Assembly (NCBI GenBank): GCA_902776285.1
Contig: CACYPK010000024.1
Span: 1-63,335, forward strand
Source of the DNA: an uncultured Eubacteriales bacterium
GTDB taxonomy: Bacteria; Bacillota; Clostridia; Peptostreptococcales; Anaerovoracaceae
Direction of reading: 5' to 3'
Length of the DNA: 63,335 bases
Made by a program: the position numbers and the translations under genes. Of the stretch, positions 50,087 to 59,916 are shown one piece after another. The first letter of the stretch is position 1. The number at the start of each line of letters is the position of its first letter. Under the pieces are notes generated by a model, which saw only the letters and a list, made by a program, of their open reading frames with translations, did no database searches and was not told the DNA's origin.

Positions 50087-52678
50087 TTATCTCGAAGTGT
50101 AGGTCAGTCTTTCTCCGTCCGAATCCACAGTCAGCTTCTGTCCGTCGATTATCGTGCCTCTTATCACGCCTTCCGCTATCTCTGTCTCAACGTGCTGCTG
50201 CAGGTAGCGCTTTATAGGTCTGGCTCCGTAGTGCGGATCGTAAGCCTCGTCGGCTATGAATCCGAGGGCCTTGTCCGTTATCTCGAGCTCGATGTCTCTG
50301 CCCTTGAGCCTGCCCGCGATATCGTTGAACGAGAGCCTTATGATGCCCTCGATCTGCTCCTTTGTGAGCGGGCTGAACAGAATGATGTCGTCGATACGGT
50401 TGAGGAACTCCGGCCTGAATCCCGCGCGGAGCTTTGCCATTACAAGTTCCTCGACTTCCGGATCTATGCTGCCGTCGTCCTTCATATTGTCGATCAGATC
50501 GGCGCTTCCTATATTTGAAGTCATTATGACTATGGTGTTCTTGAAGTCGACAGTGCGGCCCTGGTTGTCTGTAAGACGGCCGTCATCCAGAAGCTGCAGC
50601 AGGATGTTGAACACGTCCGGATGGGCTTTTTCTATCTCGTCGAACAGGATGACGCTGTAAGGCTTGCGGCGCACCGCCTCTGTCAGCTGTCCGCCCTCGT
50701 CATATCCTACGTACCCCGGAGGCGCTCCTACCAGTCTGGATACAGAGTGCTTCTCCATGTACTCGGACATGTCTATCCTTACCATGTTGCGCTCGCTGTC
50801 AAAGAGCGATTCCGAAAGCGCTTTGGCCAGTTCCGTCTTGCCCACGCCCGTCGGTCCGAGGAATATGAACGATCCGATAGGCCTGTTCTCATCCTTGAGA
50901 CCCGCTCTGGCGCGCAAGATCGCCTGTGAGACGGCTTTTACGCCCTCATCCTGACCGATGACCCTTTTATGCAGGATATCCGGCAGTCTGAGGAGTTTAT
51001 CGCGTTCTGTCTCTACCAGCCTGCTGACCGGGATGCCCGTCCAGCCCGATACTACCTCAGCGATCTCTTCTTCGGTCACTTCCTCCTGAAGCAGCCTCTC
51101 CTCTTCGCGCTTGTCGGCCGCCGCTTTCTTCTCTTCGAGCTGCCTTTCAAGATCAGGCAGCACGCCGTATTTGAGCTGAGCGCCCTTCTCGTAATCAGCC
51201 TGCCTCTCAGCGTCTTCTATCTCGAGTCTTATGTCTTCTATCTGCTGCTTAAGGTTCTTGGCCTCGAGGATCGCGGACTTCTCGTTCTCCCACTGGGCCC
51301 TCATGCCCGCGCTCTGTTCCTTGAGCCCGGCAAGTTCTTTCTCGAGAGCCTCAAGCCTTGCCTTGGAGCCCTTGTCCTCTTCCTTGGCCAGAGCCTGCTT
51401 TTCGATCTCGAGTTGGGTTATCTTGCGGGATATCTCATCGAGTTCAGCAGGCATGCTGTCGATCTCCGTCCTTATGCGGGCCGCGGCCTCGTCCATGAGG
51501 TCTATGGCCTTGTCAGGCAGGAACCTGTCGCTTATGTACCTGTCGGAAAGCGTCGCGCACGCGATAAGCGCGCTGTCCGTGATGCGCACCCCGTGATGGA
51601 TCTCAAACTTTTCCTTGAGTCCGCGGAGGATCGAGATGGTGTCCTCTACGCTCGGCTGATCGACCATCACCTTCTGGAATCTTCTCTCAAGCGCCGCATC
51701 CTTCTCGATGTACTTTCTGTATTCGTCAAGGGTCGTGGCTCCGATGCAGTGGAGCTCGCCTCTTGCCAGCTTAGGCTTCAGCAGGTTGCCCGCATCCATG
51801 GCGCCTTCGGCGGCGCCGGCTCCTACTATGTTGTGGATCTCGTCTATGAACAGGATTATCCTGCCCTCTGATTTTTCTATCTCGTTCAGTACAGCCTTGA
51901 GTCTTTCCTCGAACTCTCCCCTGAACTTGGCTCCCGCTATCAGAGCGCCCATGTCGAGGGCGTAAACGGTCTTGTCTTTAAGACCTTCAGGGACATCACC
52001 CGCGAGTATCCTCTGTGCGAGTCCTTCGACCACGGCGGTCTTGCCTACGCCCGGTTCTCCGATGAGCACCGGGTTGTTTTTGGTGCGTCTTGAAAGTATC
52101 TGCACAACGTGCCTTATCTCGGAATCCCTGCCGATGACCGGATCGAGCTTGCCGTTCCGTGCCATCTCAACAAGGTCCCTTCCGTATTTCTCAAGGGCCT
52201 CGTAATTATCTTCAGGATTCTGGCTCGTTATCCTCTGATTGCCTCTCACCTTTGTGAGTGCTTCCAGGAAAGCGTTTCTTGTTATGCCGTATTTGCTGAA
52301 GATCTTCTCGCTCGGCGTGCCTCTCTCGGCCATCAGGGCGAGATAAATGTGCTCCACGCTGACATACTCATCCTTGAACTGCTCGGCAAGGGCTTCGGCA
52401 TCCATGAATATCTTGCTGTATCTGCGGGTGCCGTACATGTTGTCGCTGCCTCCGGCGACCTTGGCTATCTTGTCGACTTCTCTTTCGACATCCGAAGTGA
52501 GGGCTGCCACGTCGACTCCCATCGATGTGAGCAGCTTTGGTACGAGCCCGTCCTTCTGCTTCAGCAGGGCAAGATGTATGTGCTCGCCGTCCACCATCTG
52601 ATTTCCCATGGCGACCGCGATATTCTGGCAGTCAAGTACTATCTGCTGCGCGTTCTGAGTGTATTTTTCTATGTTCAT
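50087..52678 (-). CDS. clpB: ATP-dependent chaperone ClpB
   Basis: An 863-residue Hsp100 disaggregase. ClpN repeats (1-150), AAA-1 with Walker A GEPGVGKT, a long coiled-coil middle domain (about 410-525), AAA-2 with GPTGVGKT, and a C-terminal D2-small domain. Works with DnaK to resolubilise aggregates. The start at 52678 has AAAGGAGT upstream and gives the usual N-terminus ([14 protein letters not shown]). A perfect CIRCE and a consensus promoter lie upstream, so it is under HrcA control. Confidence 0.98.
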   Translation of the reverse strand: MNIEKYTQNAQQIVLDCQNIAVAMGNQMVDGEHIHLALLKQKDGLVPKLLTSMGVDVAALTSDVEREVDKIAKVAGGSDNMYGTRRYSKIFMDAEALAEQFKDEYVSVEHIYLALMAERGTPSEKIFSKYGITRNAFLEALTKVRGNQRITSQNPEDNYEALEKYGRDLVEMARNGKLDPVIGRDSEIRHVVQILSRRTKNNPVLIGEPGVGKTAVVEGLAQRILAGDVPEGLKDKTVYALDMGALIAGAKFRGEFEERLKAVLNEIEKSEGRIILFIDEIHNIVGAGAAEGAMDAGNLLKPKLARGELHCIGATTLDEYRKYIEKDAALERRFQKVMVDQPSVEDTISILRGLKEKFEIHHGVRITDSALIACATLSDRYISDRFLPDKAIDLMDEAAARIRTEIDSMPAELDEISRKITQLEIEKQALAKEEDKGSKARLEALEKELAGLKEQSAGMRAQWENEKSAILEAKNLKQQIEDIRLEIEDAERQADYEKGAQLKYGVLPDLERQLEEKKAAADKREEERLLQEEVTEEEIAEVVSGWTGIPVSRLVETERDKLLRLPDILHKRVIGQDEGVKAVSQAILRARAGLKDENRPIGSFIFLGPTGVGKTELAKALSESLFDSERNMVRIDMSEYMEKHSVSRLVGAPPGYVGYDEGGQLTEAVRRKPYSVILFDEIEKAHPDVFNILLQLLDDGRLTDNQGRTVDFKNTIVIMTSNIGSADLIDNMKDDGSIDPEVEELVMAKLRAGFRPEFLNRIDDIILFSPLTKEQIEGIIRLSFNDIAGRLKGRDIELEITDKALGFIADEAYDPHYGARPIKRYLQQHVETEIAEGVIRGTIIDGQKLTVDSDGERLTYTSR

Positions 52679-52730
52679 TTTTGCACTCCTTTCTGATGTC
52701 TTTTTTGACATCCTGATTATTCGCAACATA

Positions 52731-52759
52731 ATGATAGTACAGATTTCAACGTTTGTAAA
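52731..52759 (-). promoter_or_regulatory. clpB promoter
   Basis: On the minus strand TTTACA (52754-52759), 17-base spacer, TATCAT (52731-52736). A 6-bp hairpin GATGTC/GACATC with a six-base loop follows in the leader at 52695-52712. Confidence 0.8.
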
Positions 52760-52766
52760 GAAAAAT

Positions 52767-52793
52767 TTAGCACTCTCTTGATGAGAGTGCTAA
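52767..52793. promoter_or_regulatory. CIRCE operator (HrcA binding site)
   Basis: A perfect CIRCE: TTAGCACTC (52767-52775), 9-base spacer, GAGTGCTAA (52785-52793). It lies 7 bases upstream of the clpB -35 box. The palindrome sits only 7 bases from the stop codon of the AAA ATPase gene and may also act as its transcript's 3' hairpin. Confidence 0.97.
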
Positions 52794-52800
52794 CAATTTC

Positions 52801-53973
52801 TTATCTTCTTATAATCGGGCCCGATTCCGGAAGTTTAAGTTTTTTCTTTTTTTGAGGAGGCAGTTCTTCCTCTATTTCCATAGGCTCCTCAGGGAGCAGT
52901 ATGAGAGGTTTTTCGTCGTACTCATCCGTGAGGTCTTCGAGTATTATCGTCGTAAGTATCTCTTCGTTCACTTCCTCAAGGTTCGCGACTCTGGCAGCCT
53001 GATTGGTTATGACCTTCTCAAAAAGATTACGCACCGCTCTCGCGTTCGCGAAGTTCTCGTCCTTGTATTTCTCCATCCTGACGATCTCTTCGTGTATGGC
53101 GGCAGACGCTTCCTCCGTGAGTTTGTACTGATACTTATTGCACTGCAGATCGAAAATCGCCTGCAGCTCTTCTGCCGTATAATCAGGGAATTCGAAGTAC
53201 TTATTGAACCTGGACTTGAGACCCGGGTTGCTTTCAACAAACTCCTTCATCAGCTCGGTATATCCCGCGACGATGACGATGAACTTATCGCGGTGGTCCT
53301 CCATGGCCTTCAGGATCGTATCGATCGCTTCCTGACCGAAGTTCTCGTCTTTCTGATTGAGCGTATACGCCTCGTCTATGAACAGGATCCCGCCCATCGC
53401 TTCTTCGATCTTCTTTGATGTCTTGATGGCTGTCTGTCCCACGTAGCCCGCGACAAGACCGGAGCGGTCAGTTTCGATCAGCTGGCCGGTCTCAAGGATG
53501 CCGATCTCCTTGTACAGCTTACCGAGTATCCTGGCGACCGTGGTCTTGCCCGTGCCCGGATTGCCTGAAAATACAAGGTGGAGAGACATAGGAACTGCCT
53601 TCATCCCCTTCTCTTCACGCATCTTTCTGACCTTGGCAAGCCCTATGAGCTCCTCAACGTCATGCTTTACTGTCTTGAGGCCGATGAGTTCATGGAGTTC
53701 TTCCATGCCTGATTTTTCCGGTTCCTTAGGCTCCTTGGGATCTTCTTCCTTTGACGTGGCCACGGCTACCGGTTTCATCTTCTCTTCTTCTGTCTCGACT
53801 ACAGTCTCGACTTCTGTCACCACCGCAGGGGCCATGGACGCAGACGAAGACATCCCGCCCTTGCCTTCCGCGGCTCTGATCCTGTCATCGATGGCTTTTT
53901 TACGTTCTTTTTTGTCAGTCATCCCGTAAAGGTCCTCATAGATATCTCTGAATCCATCCAGCATATCTGCCAT
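52801..53973 (-). CDS. CbbX/SpoVK-type AAA ATPase
   Basis: A 390-residue AAA protein. Residues 1-88 are a variable acidic linker; the ATPase carries Walker A GNPGTGKT (137-144), Walker B ILFIDEA (196-202), and the GYVGQTAIKT pore-region segment; residues 345-390 are a charged tail ending in KKKKLKLPESGPIIRR. The domain matches SpoVK and the rubisco activase CbbX, which remodel protein complexes. Here it sits directly downstream of ddl in the murF-ddl operon, so its client may be a wall-synthesis protein (inference). Confidence 0.85.
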   Translation of the reverse strand: MADMLDGFRDIYEDLYGMTDKKERKKAIDDRIRAAEGKGGMSSSASMAPAVVTEVETVVETEEEKMKPVAVATSKEEDPKEPKEPEKSGMEELHELIGLKTVKHDVEELIGLAKVRKMREEKGMKAVPMSLHLVFSGNPGTGKTTVARILGKLYKEIGILETGQLIETDRSGLVAGYVGQTAIKTSKKIEEAMGGILFIDEAYTLNQKDENFGQEAIDTILKAMEDHRDKFIVIVAGYTELMKEFVESNPGLKSRFNKYFEFPDYTAEELQAIFDLQCNKYQYKLTEEASAAIHEEIVRMEKYKDENFANARAVRNLFEKVITNQAARVANLEEVNEEILTTIILEDLTDEYDEKPLILLPEEPMEIEEELPPQKKKKLKLPESGPIIRR

Positions 53974-54014
53974 TGTACTACCTCTTTTATCTCCTGATCG
54001 TTTCTCTGTTTATC

Positions 54015-55196
54015 CTAGATGTTGGCGTTCGCGAGGATATTGGTGTCGAAGGTGAAAGTGAGCGACTCCTCGACGCGGGTCCTCTTCATCGCAAGTTCTA
54101 TCATGCGGTCAAGCAGCTCCTTGTAAGGCACTCCCACCGGCTCCCACAGATAGAACGAGAGTGAGCCCGGTATCGGGTTTATCTCGTTGAAGTAGAGCTT
54201 GTCCTCTTCTTCATCGATCATGAAGTCTATGCGGGAGACTCCGCAGCAGCCCAGGGCCTTGAAGGCCTTCACGGCGAGTTCTCTTATCTCCTCGCGTTTC
54301 TCCTGACTCAGATCCGCCGGTATCTTGCGGGACAGATTCGCCATGCCGGCTCCCTTTGATCCGCCGCCTTTGGCGCCGCCCTTCTTGCCTCCGCCGTTCA
54401 CGTATTTGTCCTCATAGCTCAGGATCTCGCCTGATGTCAGAGGCTCTTCGCATTCAGAGGCCTCCGCTCTGTTCTCGTCACCAAGCACGGCGCAGTTGAT
54501 CTCCCTTAGTTTGGATATGGCGTGCTCAGCCATGACGCGGGCCGCGTATCTGAACGCGTCGTCTATCGCGTCAATGAGTTCGCCCCTGCTCTTAGCGATG
54601 CCTATGCCCACGCTGGATCCCAGGTTTACCGGCTTTATTATGACCGGATAGCCGATGGTCTTTTCGATATCATCGGCGATACCTTCAGGATCTTCGTAGT
54701 CAGCCATGGTGTATACGTTCGCGTCCAGGACGGGAACGCCCGCCTCTTTAAGGACCGCCTTGGTTATGGCCTTGTCCATGCTTATGGCCGACGCCGTCAC
54801 GTCAGGTCCCACGTACGGTATGCCTACCGTCTTAAGATATCCCTGCAGGGCTCCGTCTTCTACATTTGTGCCGTGGACCACCGGAAACGCCACGTCTATC
54901 TCGACTGGTTTCGTTCCCCCGAAGGTCTTATGCGGATAAGGCACGAGCTTCACTCTGCCGTCCTCGTTGACCATTATGACCCTCTGCGAGCGCTTCAGCA
55001 GCGCCGGGATGTCCCGGTACGCCTTTATGTCGCCCACATCACTTCCGATGTACATGTCGTTTTCTTTTGTCATATACACCGGGATCACTTCGTATTTGTC
55101 CGTATCCATTGCCTTGAGGGCCTGGATGCCGGATATGACCGATACTTCATGCTCGACGGTCTTGCCGCCGAACATCATCGCGACTCTGGTTTTCAT
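54015..55196 (-). CDS. ddl: D-alanine--D-alanine ligase with a glycine-rich insert
   Basis: A 393-residue ATP-grasp ligase. Conserved: Glu15 in VEHEVSVISG, NLGSSVGIG (191-199) and the metal-binding NEINPIPG (337-344). The LREINCAVLGD and AEASECEEP segments are of the kind seen in VanG-like/clostridial Ddl enzymes. Residues about 268-284 (GGGKKGGAKGGGSKGAG) are a low-complexity insert in the loop that closes over the active site, absent from standard Ddl. The gene is followed by the AAA ATPase and preceded by murF. Confidence 0.93.
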   Translation of the reverse strand: MKTRVAMMFGGKTVEHEVSVISGIQALKAMDTDKYEVIPVYMTKENDMYIGSDVGDIKAYRDIPALLKRSQRVIMVNEDGRVKLVPYPHKTFGGTKPVEIDVAFPVVHGTNVEDGALQGYLKTVGIPYVGPDVTASAISMDKAITKAVLKEAGVPVLDANVYTMADYEDPEGIADDIEKTIGYPVIIKPVNLGSSVGIGIAKSRGELIDAIDDAFRYAARVMAEHAISKLREINCAVLGDENRAEASECEEPLTSGEILSYEDKYVNGGGKKGGAKGGGSKGAGMANLSRKIPADLSQEKREEIRELAVKAFKALGCCGVSRIDFMIDEEEDKLYFNEINPIPGSLSFYLWEPVGVPYKELLDRMIELAMKRTRVEESLTFTFDTNILANANI

Positions 55197-55205
55197 CTCT
55201 TGCTC

Positions 55206-56834
55206 CTAATAATTGTCAGGCAGATCGTTCTCAAGTAGTATGTACTTGTGCTGCTCTGTCTTCACGGCATACGCGCGGGCTATGGCGTCCTGGACGTTGT
55301 CGAACACCTCGATGTTCTTTTCAGGGAAACCCTTGCTGAGTATGCCGTCCTTTATCGGCTCTGTATGCTTTCTGCCTACCAGGAATATCCTGTCGCAGCA
55401 GTCCGCGGCGTACGTGCCGAACTTTCTGTTGTATTCCGCTTCGTCTTCACCCAGTTCCACCATGCCCGGCGTGATGAGTATCCTCATGCCGTCCATCATG
55501 GCCAGCGTCTCGACCGCAGCCTTTGATCCGATAGGGTTGGAGTTGAACGCGTCATCTATGATGGTCACGTCTCCGTGGTTCTTCATCTCCATGCGGTGCG
55601 GCACGCTCTGTATGCGTCTTACCGGGATGCGGAGTTCTTCAAGCGGAATGCCCAGCTCGTGGGCGACCGCAATGGCTCCCATCACGTTGATGACGTTGTG
55701 GGCTCCTACCAGCTTCATGGAGAATCTCTCCGTTCCGCCGTCAGGAGCGTTCACGGTGAACTCGGTACCGCGGTTGCTCACCTCTATGTCCGAAGCGTAA
55801 TAGCCGCTTCCGCTCTTCTGCGAATAATAGAGCACCGGACTGTCATAGACCGCTTTGCTGCCCTTTCTCTCGCTGAGCATCTCGTTGATGTACTCGTTAT
55901 CGCCGTTCAGGAACAGCATGCCTCCTTCAGGCAGAGCCTCGGCAAGTTCGAACTTCGTCTTTTTGATATTTTCGATGCTGCCGAAGGTGTCAAGGTGCTG
56001 AGGCCCGACTGACGCGATGATGCCGTGACGCGGATGCACCAGGTCGCAGAGTTCCTTGATCTCTCCAGTATACCTGGCGCCCATCTCGCACACGAACACC
56101 TCGTGTGCAGGCTTGAGGAACTTCCTGATGGTTATTACGACGCCCATCGGAGTATTGTAACTCGCCGGCGTCACAAGCACTCTGTATCTCTGTCTCAGAA
56201 GCGTCTCGAGGTAGAACTTTACGCTGGTCTTGCCGTAGCTTCCCGTAACGCCGATTATGATCAGGTCGGGTTTTTCTTTCAGGATGCGCTTCGCGTCATT
56301 GATATACCCGTTATTGATGCCGCGCTCGATAGGTTTGTTGACGGTATTTGCGAGCATATCCATCCACAGCTGCGATCCCGCGGCAAAAATGAGAAAGCCG
56401 CTCATTATCTTCAAGATGCCGCCGGCGGAGCCTTCAGCGAATAACGCGAGGGCAATGATGCCCGCAGCCAGAAGGCAGACGAATATGTCCGTACCTATCA
56501 TCCTCTTCACTCTCGGAGTGAACTTGAGAGGCTTTTTGGAATTCATCTCTACCATCAGCCTGTACACAAGGATGATGACGATGAGAGTCAGCCAGATCAG
56601 GACGTCGAGAACGATGTCCACGACGCCGTATAACTGCGCGGGCAGTATCATGCGGACAAGTCCGAGTATCATGGCAAACCACAGTATCCACTGAAGATGT
56701 CTGTTTTTGCGGAGCCATGCCGTCTGTTCCTTGTTTATATAGCCGTTGAGCTGGAACATGTGCATGTTGTAGCGCAGCGTCAGCCAGAAGGCCGGGACCG
56801 CCAGCACGAGGGTTATCAGGGCGCGTACTATCAT
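55206..56834 (-). CDS. murF: Membrane-anchored MurF-like Mur ligase
   Basis: A 542-residue Mur ligase with an unusual N-terminal membrane region: hydrophobic helices at about 4-22, 48-66, 74-93, 115-131 and 137-155. The ligase begins near residue 190: ATP loop GVTGSYGKTSVK, CEMGARYTGEI, VGPQHLDTF, GAHNVINVMGAIA and IDDAFNSNPIG. This order is that of MurF, which adds D-Ala-D-Ala to UDP-MurNAc-tripeptide. MurF is normally cytosolic and about 450 residues. The next gene is ddl, which makes its substrate. Start overlaps the hydrolase end. Confidence 0.87.
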   Translation of the reverse strand: MIVRALITLVLAVPAFWLTLRYNMHMFQLNGYINKEQTAWLRKNRHLQWILWFAMILGLVRMILPAQLYGVVDIVLDVLIWLTLIVIILVYRLMVEMNSKKPLKFTPRVKRMIGTDIFVCLLAAGIIALALFAEGSAGGILKIMSGFLIFAAGSQLWMDMLANTVNKPIERGINNGYINDAKRILKEKPDLIIIGVTGSYGKTSVKFYLETLLRQRYRVLVTPASYNTPMGVVITIRKFLKPAHEVFVCEMGARYTGEIKELCDLVHPRHGIIASVGPQHLDTFGSIENIKKTKFELAEALPEGGMLFLNGDNEYINEMLSERKGSKAVYDSPVLYYSQKSGSGYYASDIEVSNRGTEFTVNAPDGGTERFSMKLVGAHNVINVMGAIAVAHELGIPLEELRIPVRRIQSVPHRMEMKNHGDVTIIDDAFNSNPIGSKAAVETLAMMDGMRILITPGMVELGEDEAEYNRKFGTYAADCCDRIFLVGRKHTEPIKDGILSKGFPEKNIEVFDNVQDAIARAYAVKTEQHKYILLENDLPDNY

Positions 56835-57619
56835 GCCGCACCTCCGATCCCCAGGAACGCCCTCAGGATGTTCCTGAATTCCACTGGTTTATAGAGGAAC
56901 GAATAATGATCTGTCCCCTCCAGCACAACAAGAGCTGCGTTCGGCATCTTAGCTTCCATCTTGTGAGCATCGCTTATAGGCGTATCCATGTCGAGGTCGC
57001 CCCATACCAGAAGAGTCTCCTGCTTCACCTGCGGCATCAGATGCTGAAGGTCTTCGTTTACTGCCAGTACAAGGCATCTTTTCATTATCGGGCTCGCGTT
57101 TCTGTAGTCCTCCGAGCCCTGCTTGCTCATCCAGTAATCTATGACCTCAGGGAACATCGCGTGGACAGGCTTGCTCATGAGGAAGGTCCTCTTGATCTTG
57201 TAGAGCCTTACCTTGAACTTTTGCGATGCGCTGCGCTCAGGCATGACGCCGGCGCTGTCTACCAATACTATTTTTTCTATCTCAAAAGGAAGGCTGTCTT
57301 TGGCAGCAAGCTTGATGATCACTCTGCCGCCATAGGAGTGGCCGAGGAGCACCGCTCTCTTTATGCCAAGCGCTTCCATGAAGCTGCAGAAGAAATCCGC
57401 GTACGCGTCGACGTTCCACGGCTCGCGCGGCTCATCGCTTGCGCCGAATCCCGGAAGGTCGAACTGCACTACACGGTACCTGTCATTGACAGCCGCAGCG
57501 ACCGAATCATAGATCTCCATGCCGGTCCCCCAGCCCTGTAGGATGACCATGGTGTGAGCCGCGTCTTCAGGTCCGCTTATCTTATAATTGATGTCCAAAC
57601 CATTTATGTCCATATTCAT
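56831..57619 (-). CDS. Alpha/beta hydrolase, probably from a leaderless mRNA
   Basis: A hydrolase of about 262 residues with nucleophile motif GHSYGG, oxyanion-side QGWGTG, acid Asp in WGDLDMDTP and His in GTDHYSFL. Substrate unknown. It overlaps murF by 4 bases and is the first gene of the murF-ddl-AAA operon. No Shine-Dalgarno precedes either ATG (57619 or 57613); instead an extended -10 TGGTACAAT (TACAAT at 57629-57634) puts the transcript start within a few bases of the ATG. The open frame reaches 57640 but that lies in the preceding terminator. Confidence 0.85.
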   Translation of the reverse strand: MNMDINGLDINYKISGPEDAAHTMVILQGWGTGMEIYDSVAAAVNDRYRVVQFDLPGFGASDEPREPWNVDAYADFFCSFMEALGIKRAVLLGHSYGGRVIIKLAAKDSLPFEIEKIVLVDSAGVMPERSASQKFKVRLYKIKRTFLMSKPVHAMFPEVIDYWMSKQGSEDYRNASPIMKRCLVLAVNEDLQHLMPQVKQETLLVWGDLDMDTPISDAHKMEAKMPNAALVVLEGTDHYSFLYKPVEFRNILRAFLGIGGAA

Positions 57620-57628
57620 ACAGAATAT

Positions 57629-57637
57629 ATTGTACCA
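57629..57637 (-). promoter_or_regulatory. Extended -10 promoter directly at the hydrolase start codon
   Basis: TGGTACAAT on the minus strand; its 3' end is 9 bases before the ATG at 57619, so the mRNA would have almost no leader. It follows immediately on the xpt terminator. Confidence 0.55.
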
Positions 57638-57638
57638 C

Positions 57639-57665
57639 AAAAAAGACGCGTATATAACGCGTCTT
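57639..57665 (-). terminator. Terminator of xpt
   Basis: A 9-bp perfect stem AAGACGCGT (57643-57651) / ACGCGTCTT (57657-57665), 5-base loop, followed on the minus strand by T6. Confidence 0.92.
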
Positions 57666-57691
57666 AAGAACTGTTATTGTGGGTCCGCTTA

Positions 57692-58267
57692 CTATTGTTT
57701 GCGGAAAACGACTCCCTCGTCAGTCATCTCATCGATTATCGCGAGAGACTCTACTCTGTAGCCTTCTTTTCTCAGGGTGTCGCCGCCGTTCTGGAACCCT
57801 TTCTCTATAGCGGCAGCGCAGCCGACCACAGTGGCCCCTGCCTGCTCAACTATGCTGATGAGTCCGGTGAGCGCGCTTCCGTGAGCAAGGAAGTCATCGA
57901 CGATGAGGATACGGTCTTCAGGGGAAAGGAACTCCTTTGTCACTACGACGTTGTTGGTGTCGCCGTGAGTAAACGATTTTACCGGGACACTGTACACGTC
58001 TCCCGCGATATTTGAGCCCTTATGCTTTTTGGCGTATACCACCGGAAGGCCCATCGCGAAGCCCGCGGATATGGCGATAGGAATGCCCGACGCCTCGATC
58101 GTAAAGATCTTCGTAGCGCCGCTGTCCTTATAAAGCCTTGCTATCTCGTCTCCTATCTCCTTCATGAAGCGGATGTCCACCTGCTGATTAAGAAAGCTTC
58201 CTACCTTGAGCACTCCGCCCGGCAGCACCTTTCCTTCTGCCAGGATCTTATCTTCCATTTTTTTCAT
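57692..58267 (-). CDS. xpt: Xanthine phosphoribosyltransferase
   Basis: A 191-residue purine salvage enzyme converting xanthine and PRPP to XMP. The PRPP loop VDDFLAHGSA and the GSFLNQQVD start segment are those of Xpt. The start may be at residue 1 or the Met at residue 4. The 140-base leader was checked for a guanine riboswitch, common before xpt in Bacillota, and none is visible. It is a single-gene transcript between two terminators. Confidence 0.95.
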   Translation of the reverse strand: MKKMEDKILAEGKVLPGGVLKVGSFLNQQVDIRFMKEIGDEIARLYKDSGATKIFTIEASGIPIAISAGFAMGLPVVYAKKHKGSNIAGDVYSVPVKSFTHGDTNNVVVTKEFLSPEDRILIVDDFLAHGSALTGLISIVEQAGATVVGCAAAIEKGFQNGGDTLRKEGYRVESLAIIDEMTDEGVVFRKQ

Positions 58268-58361
58268 CGTTTATTCCTTCCCGTTATTCCTGAAAGCAAA
58301 AGTAAAAACATATAAAACAAATATAGATTGAGAATAACATAAATGTCTCATTATAACAATA

Positions 58362-58392
58362 AACCCCGCATCCTTTACGGGGATGCGGGGTT
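58362..58392 (-). terminator. Terminator of ygeY
   Basis: A 12-bp stem AACCCCGCATCC (58362-58373) / GGATGCGGGGTT (58381-58392), 7-base loop; T-rich after it on the minus strand (TTTATTGTT). Confidence 0.8.
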
Positions 58393-58409
58393 GTTTTATT
58401 TTCGGTATC

Positions 58410-59810
58410 CTACTTGATATCGTTGTTTGTCTTGCCCTGACGGAACTGGCTTACGTCGCCGGTCTTTTCCTGATCAGGATACAGAGGGATCGCCGCCGCG
58501 TAGAGCGCCGCGCATGTCACGAGATCCTGTTTCCATGTGATCTCGTTAGGAGCATGAGCCTGGCTCTCAGCGCCCGGGCCGAATCCTACGCAAGGGATGC
58601 CGTAGCGTCCCTGGATGGATACGCCGTTTGTGGAGAATGTCCACTTGTCGCAGAGAGGTCTTCCGTCTCTGAGGTGCATCGCGCTTGGCGAGCCGATCCT
58701 CTTGTCTCCGAAGAGCGCCTTGTGGGCCTCTACGAGAGCCTTTACGTGAGCCGAGCTCTCCTTGTTGATCCATGTCGGGAAGTAGCACTCAGTCTCGTAA
58801 ACCTCACCTGTCCAGGACGGACGGTCGTACATGTACATCGATACCTTTACGTCATCACCGTACTTCTGTACGCTAGGAAGCTGTCTTACCTCTTCGAGGC
58901 AGCTGTCCCATGTCTCGCCTGCCGTCATTCTTCTGTCGATCGAGATCGCGCAGGAGTCAGCTACGGCACAGCGGCTCGGGGATGTGTAGAAGATCTGCGA
59001 TACAGTGCATGTTCCGCGTCCGAGGAATCTCGCGTCTTCGTAATGATCCGGATTGAACTGAGGCTCGAGCATCTTTGACAGTCCGCGGATCGAGGTGCTC
59101 TCCGTGCAGTCGTTGTTATTGAGCGCTCTTACATCACTGATGATGTCAGCCATCTTGTAAACGGCGTTGTCGCCTCTCTCAGGAGCGCTGCCGTGGCAGG
59201 ATATACCCTTAACGTCGACTCTGATCTCCATGCGACCTCTGTGTCCGCGGTAGATACCGCCGTCGGTAGGCTCTGTCGAGATGACGAAGTCGATCTTGGA
59301 CGCAGCGTCCTCGGGACCGTTGAAGTACTTGTTTACGATGTACTGCCAGCACATTCCGTCGCAGTCCTCTTCCATTACGGAACCGACTACCATGATCTTG
59401 TAGCCTTCAGGAATGAGTCCGAGATCCTTCATGATCTTGGTGCCATACACCGCGCTGGACATTCCGCCTTCCTGGTCGGATCCGCCGCGGCCGTAGATGA
59501 TGTCGTCAGTCTCATATCCTTCATATGGATCTGCTTCCCAGTTGTTGATGTTTCCTATTCCGACAGTGTCGATGTGGGAGTCGATCGCGATGATCTTGTC
59601 TCCGTCACCCATCCAGCCGATGACATTGCCCAGACCGTCGACTTCGACCTTGTCATATCCGAGCTTTTCCATCTCAGCCTTGATGCATGCTACGACTTCG
59701 CCTTCCTCGGCGCTTTCGCTTGGATGCGAGATCATAGCGCGCAGGAACGCGCTCATGTCAGGGCCGTATTTCTCAGCCGCTTTTTTTATCGCTTCATAAT
59801 CCGGTGTCAT
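58410..59810 (-). CDS. ygeY: YgeY family M20 hydrolase (selenium-metabolism-linked)
   Basis: A 466-residue M20/ArgE-DapE type metallohydrolase. Metal-site segments: [21 protein letters not shown] and [12 protein letters not shown]; dimerisation lid in the middle ([27 protein letters not shown]). This matches YgeY, which belongs to the conserved gut-anaerobe urate breakdown set with ygeX, ygeW, ygfK, ssnA, hyuA and a carbamate kinase. The gene is divergent from the YheO-type regulator and has GGAGG upstream. Confidence 0.9.
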   Translation of the reverse strand: MTPDYEAIKKAAEKYGPDMSAFLRAMISHPSESAEEGEVVACIKAEMEKLGYDKVEVDGLGNVIGWMGDGDKIIAIDSHIDTVGIGNINNWEADPYEGYETDDIIYGRGGSDQEGGMSSAVYGTKIMKDLGLIPEGYKIMVVGSVMEEDCDGMCWQYIVNKYFNGPEDAASKIDFVISTEPTDGGIYRGHRGRMEIRVDVKGISCHGSAPERGDNAVYKMADIISDVRALNNNDCTESTSIRGLSKMLEPQFNPDHYEDARFLGRGTCTVSQIFYTSPSRCAVADSCAISIDRRMTAGETWDSCLEEVRQLPSVQKYGDDVKVSMYMYDRPSWTGEVYETECYFPTWINKESSAHVKALVEAHKALFGDKRIGSPSAMHLRDGRPLCDKWTFSTNGVSIQGRYGIPCVGFGPGAESQAHAPNEITWKQDLVTCAALYAAAIPLYPDQEKTGDVSQFRQGKTNNDIK

Positions 59811-59916
59811 TTCTTTACCTCCGTGACTGTAATGAATTATTTTTATTGTAGAAAAAAGTTTTTGTTGTTAATATATAGGCAGTTAACGATGCAAAATACG
59901 AAAGCGAGATGATCAT

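Noticed and set aside
58268..58361. Guanine riboswitch upstream of xpt
   Set aside because: The AT-rich leader lacks the conserved purine aptamer core and its two pairing loops.
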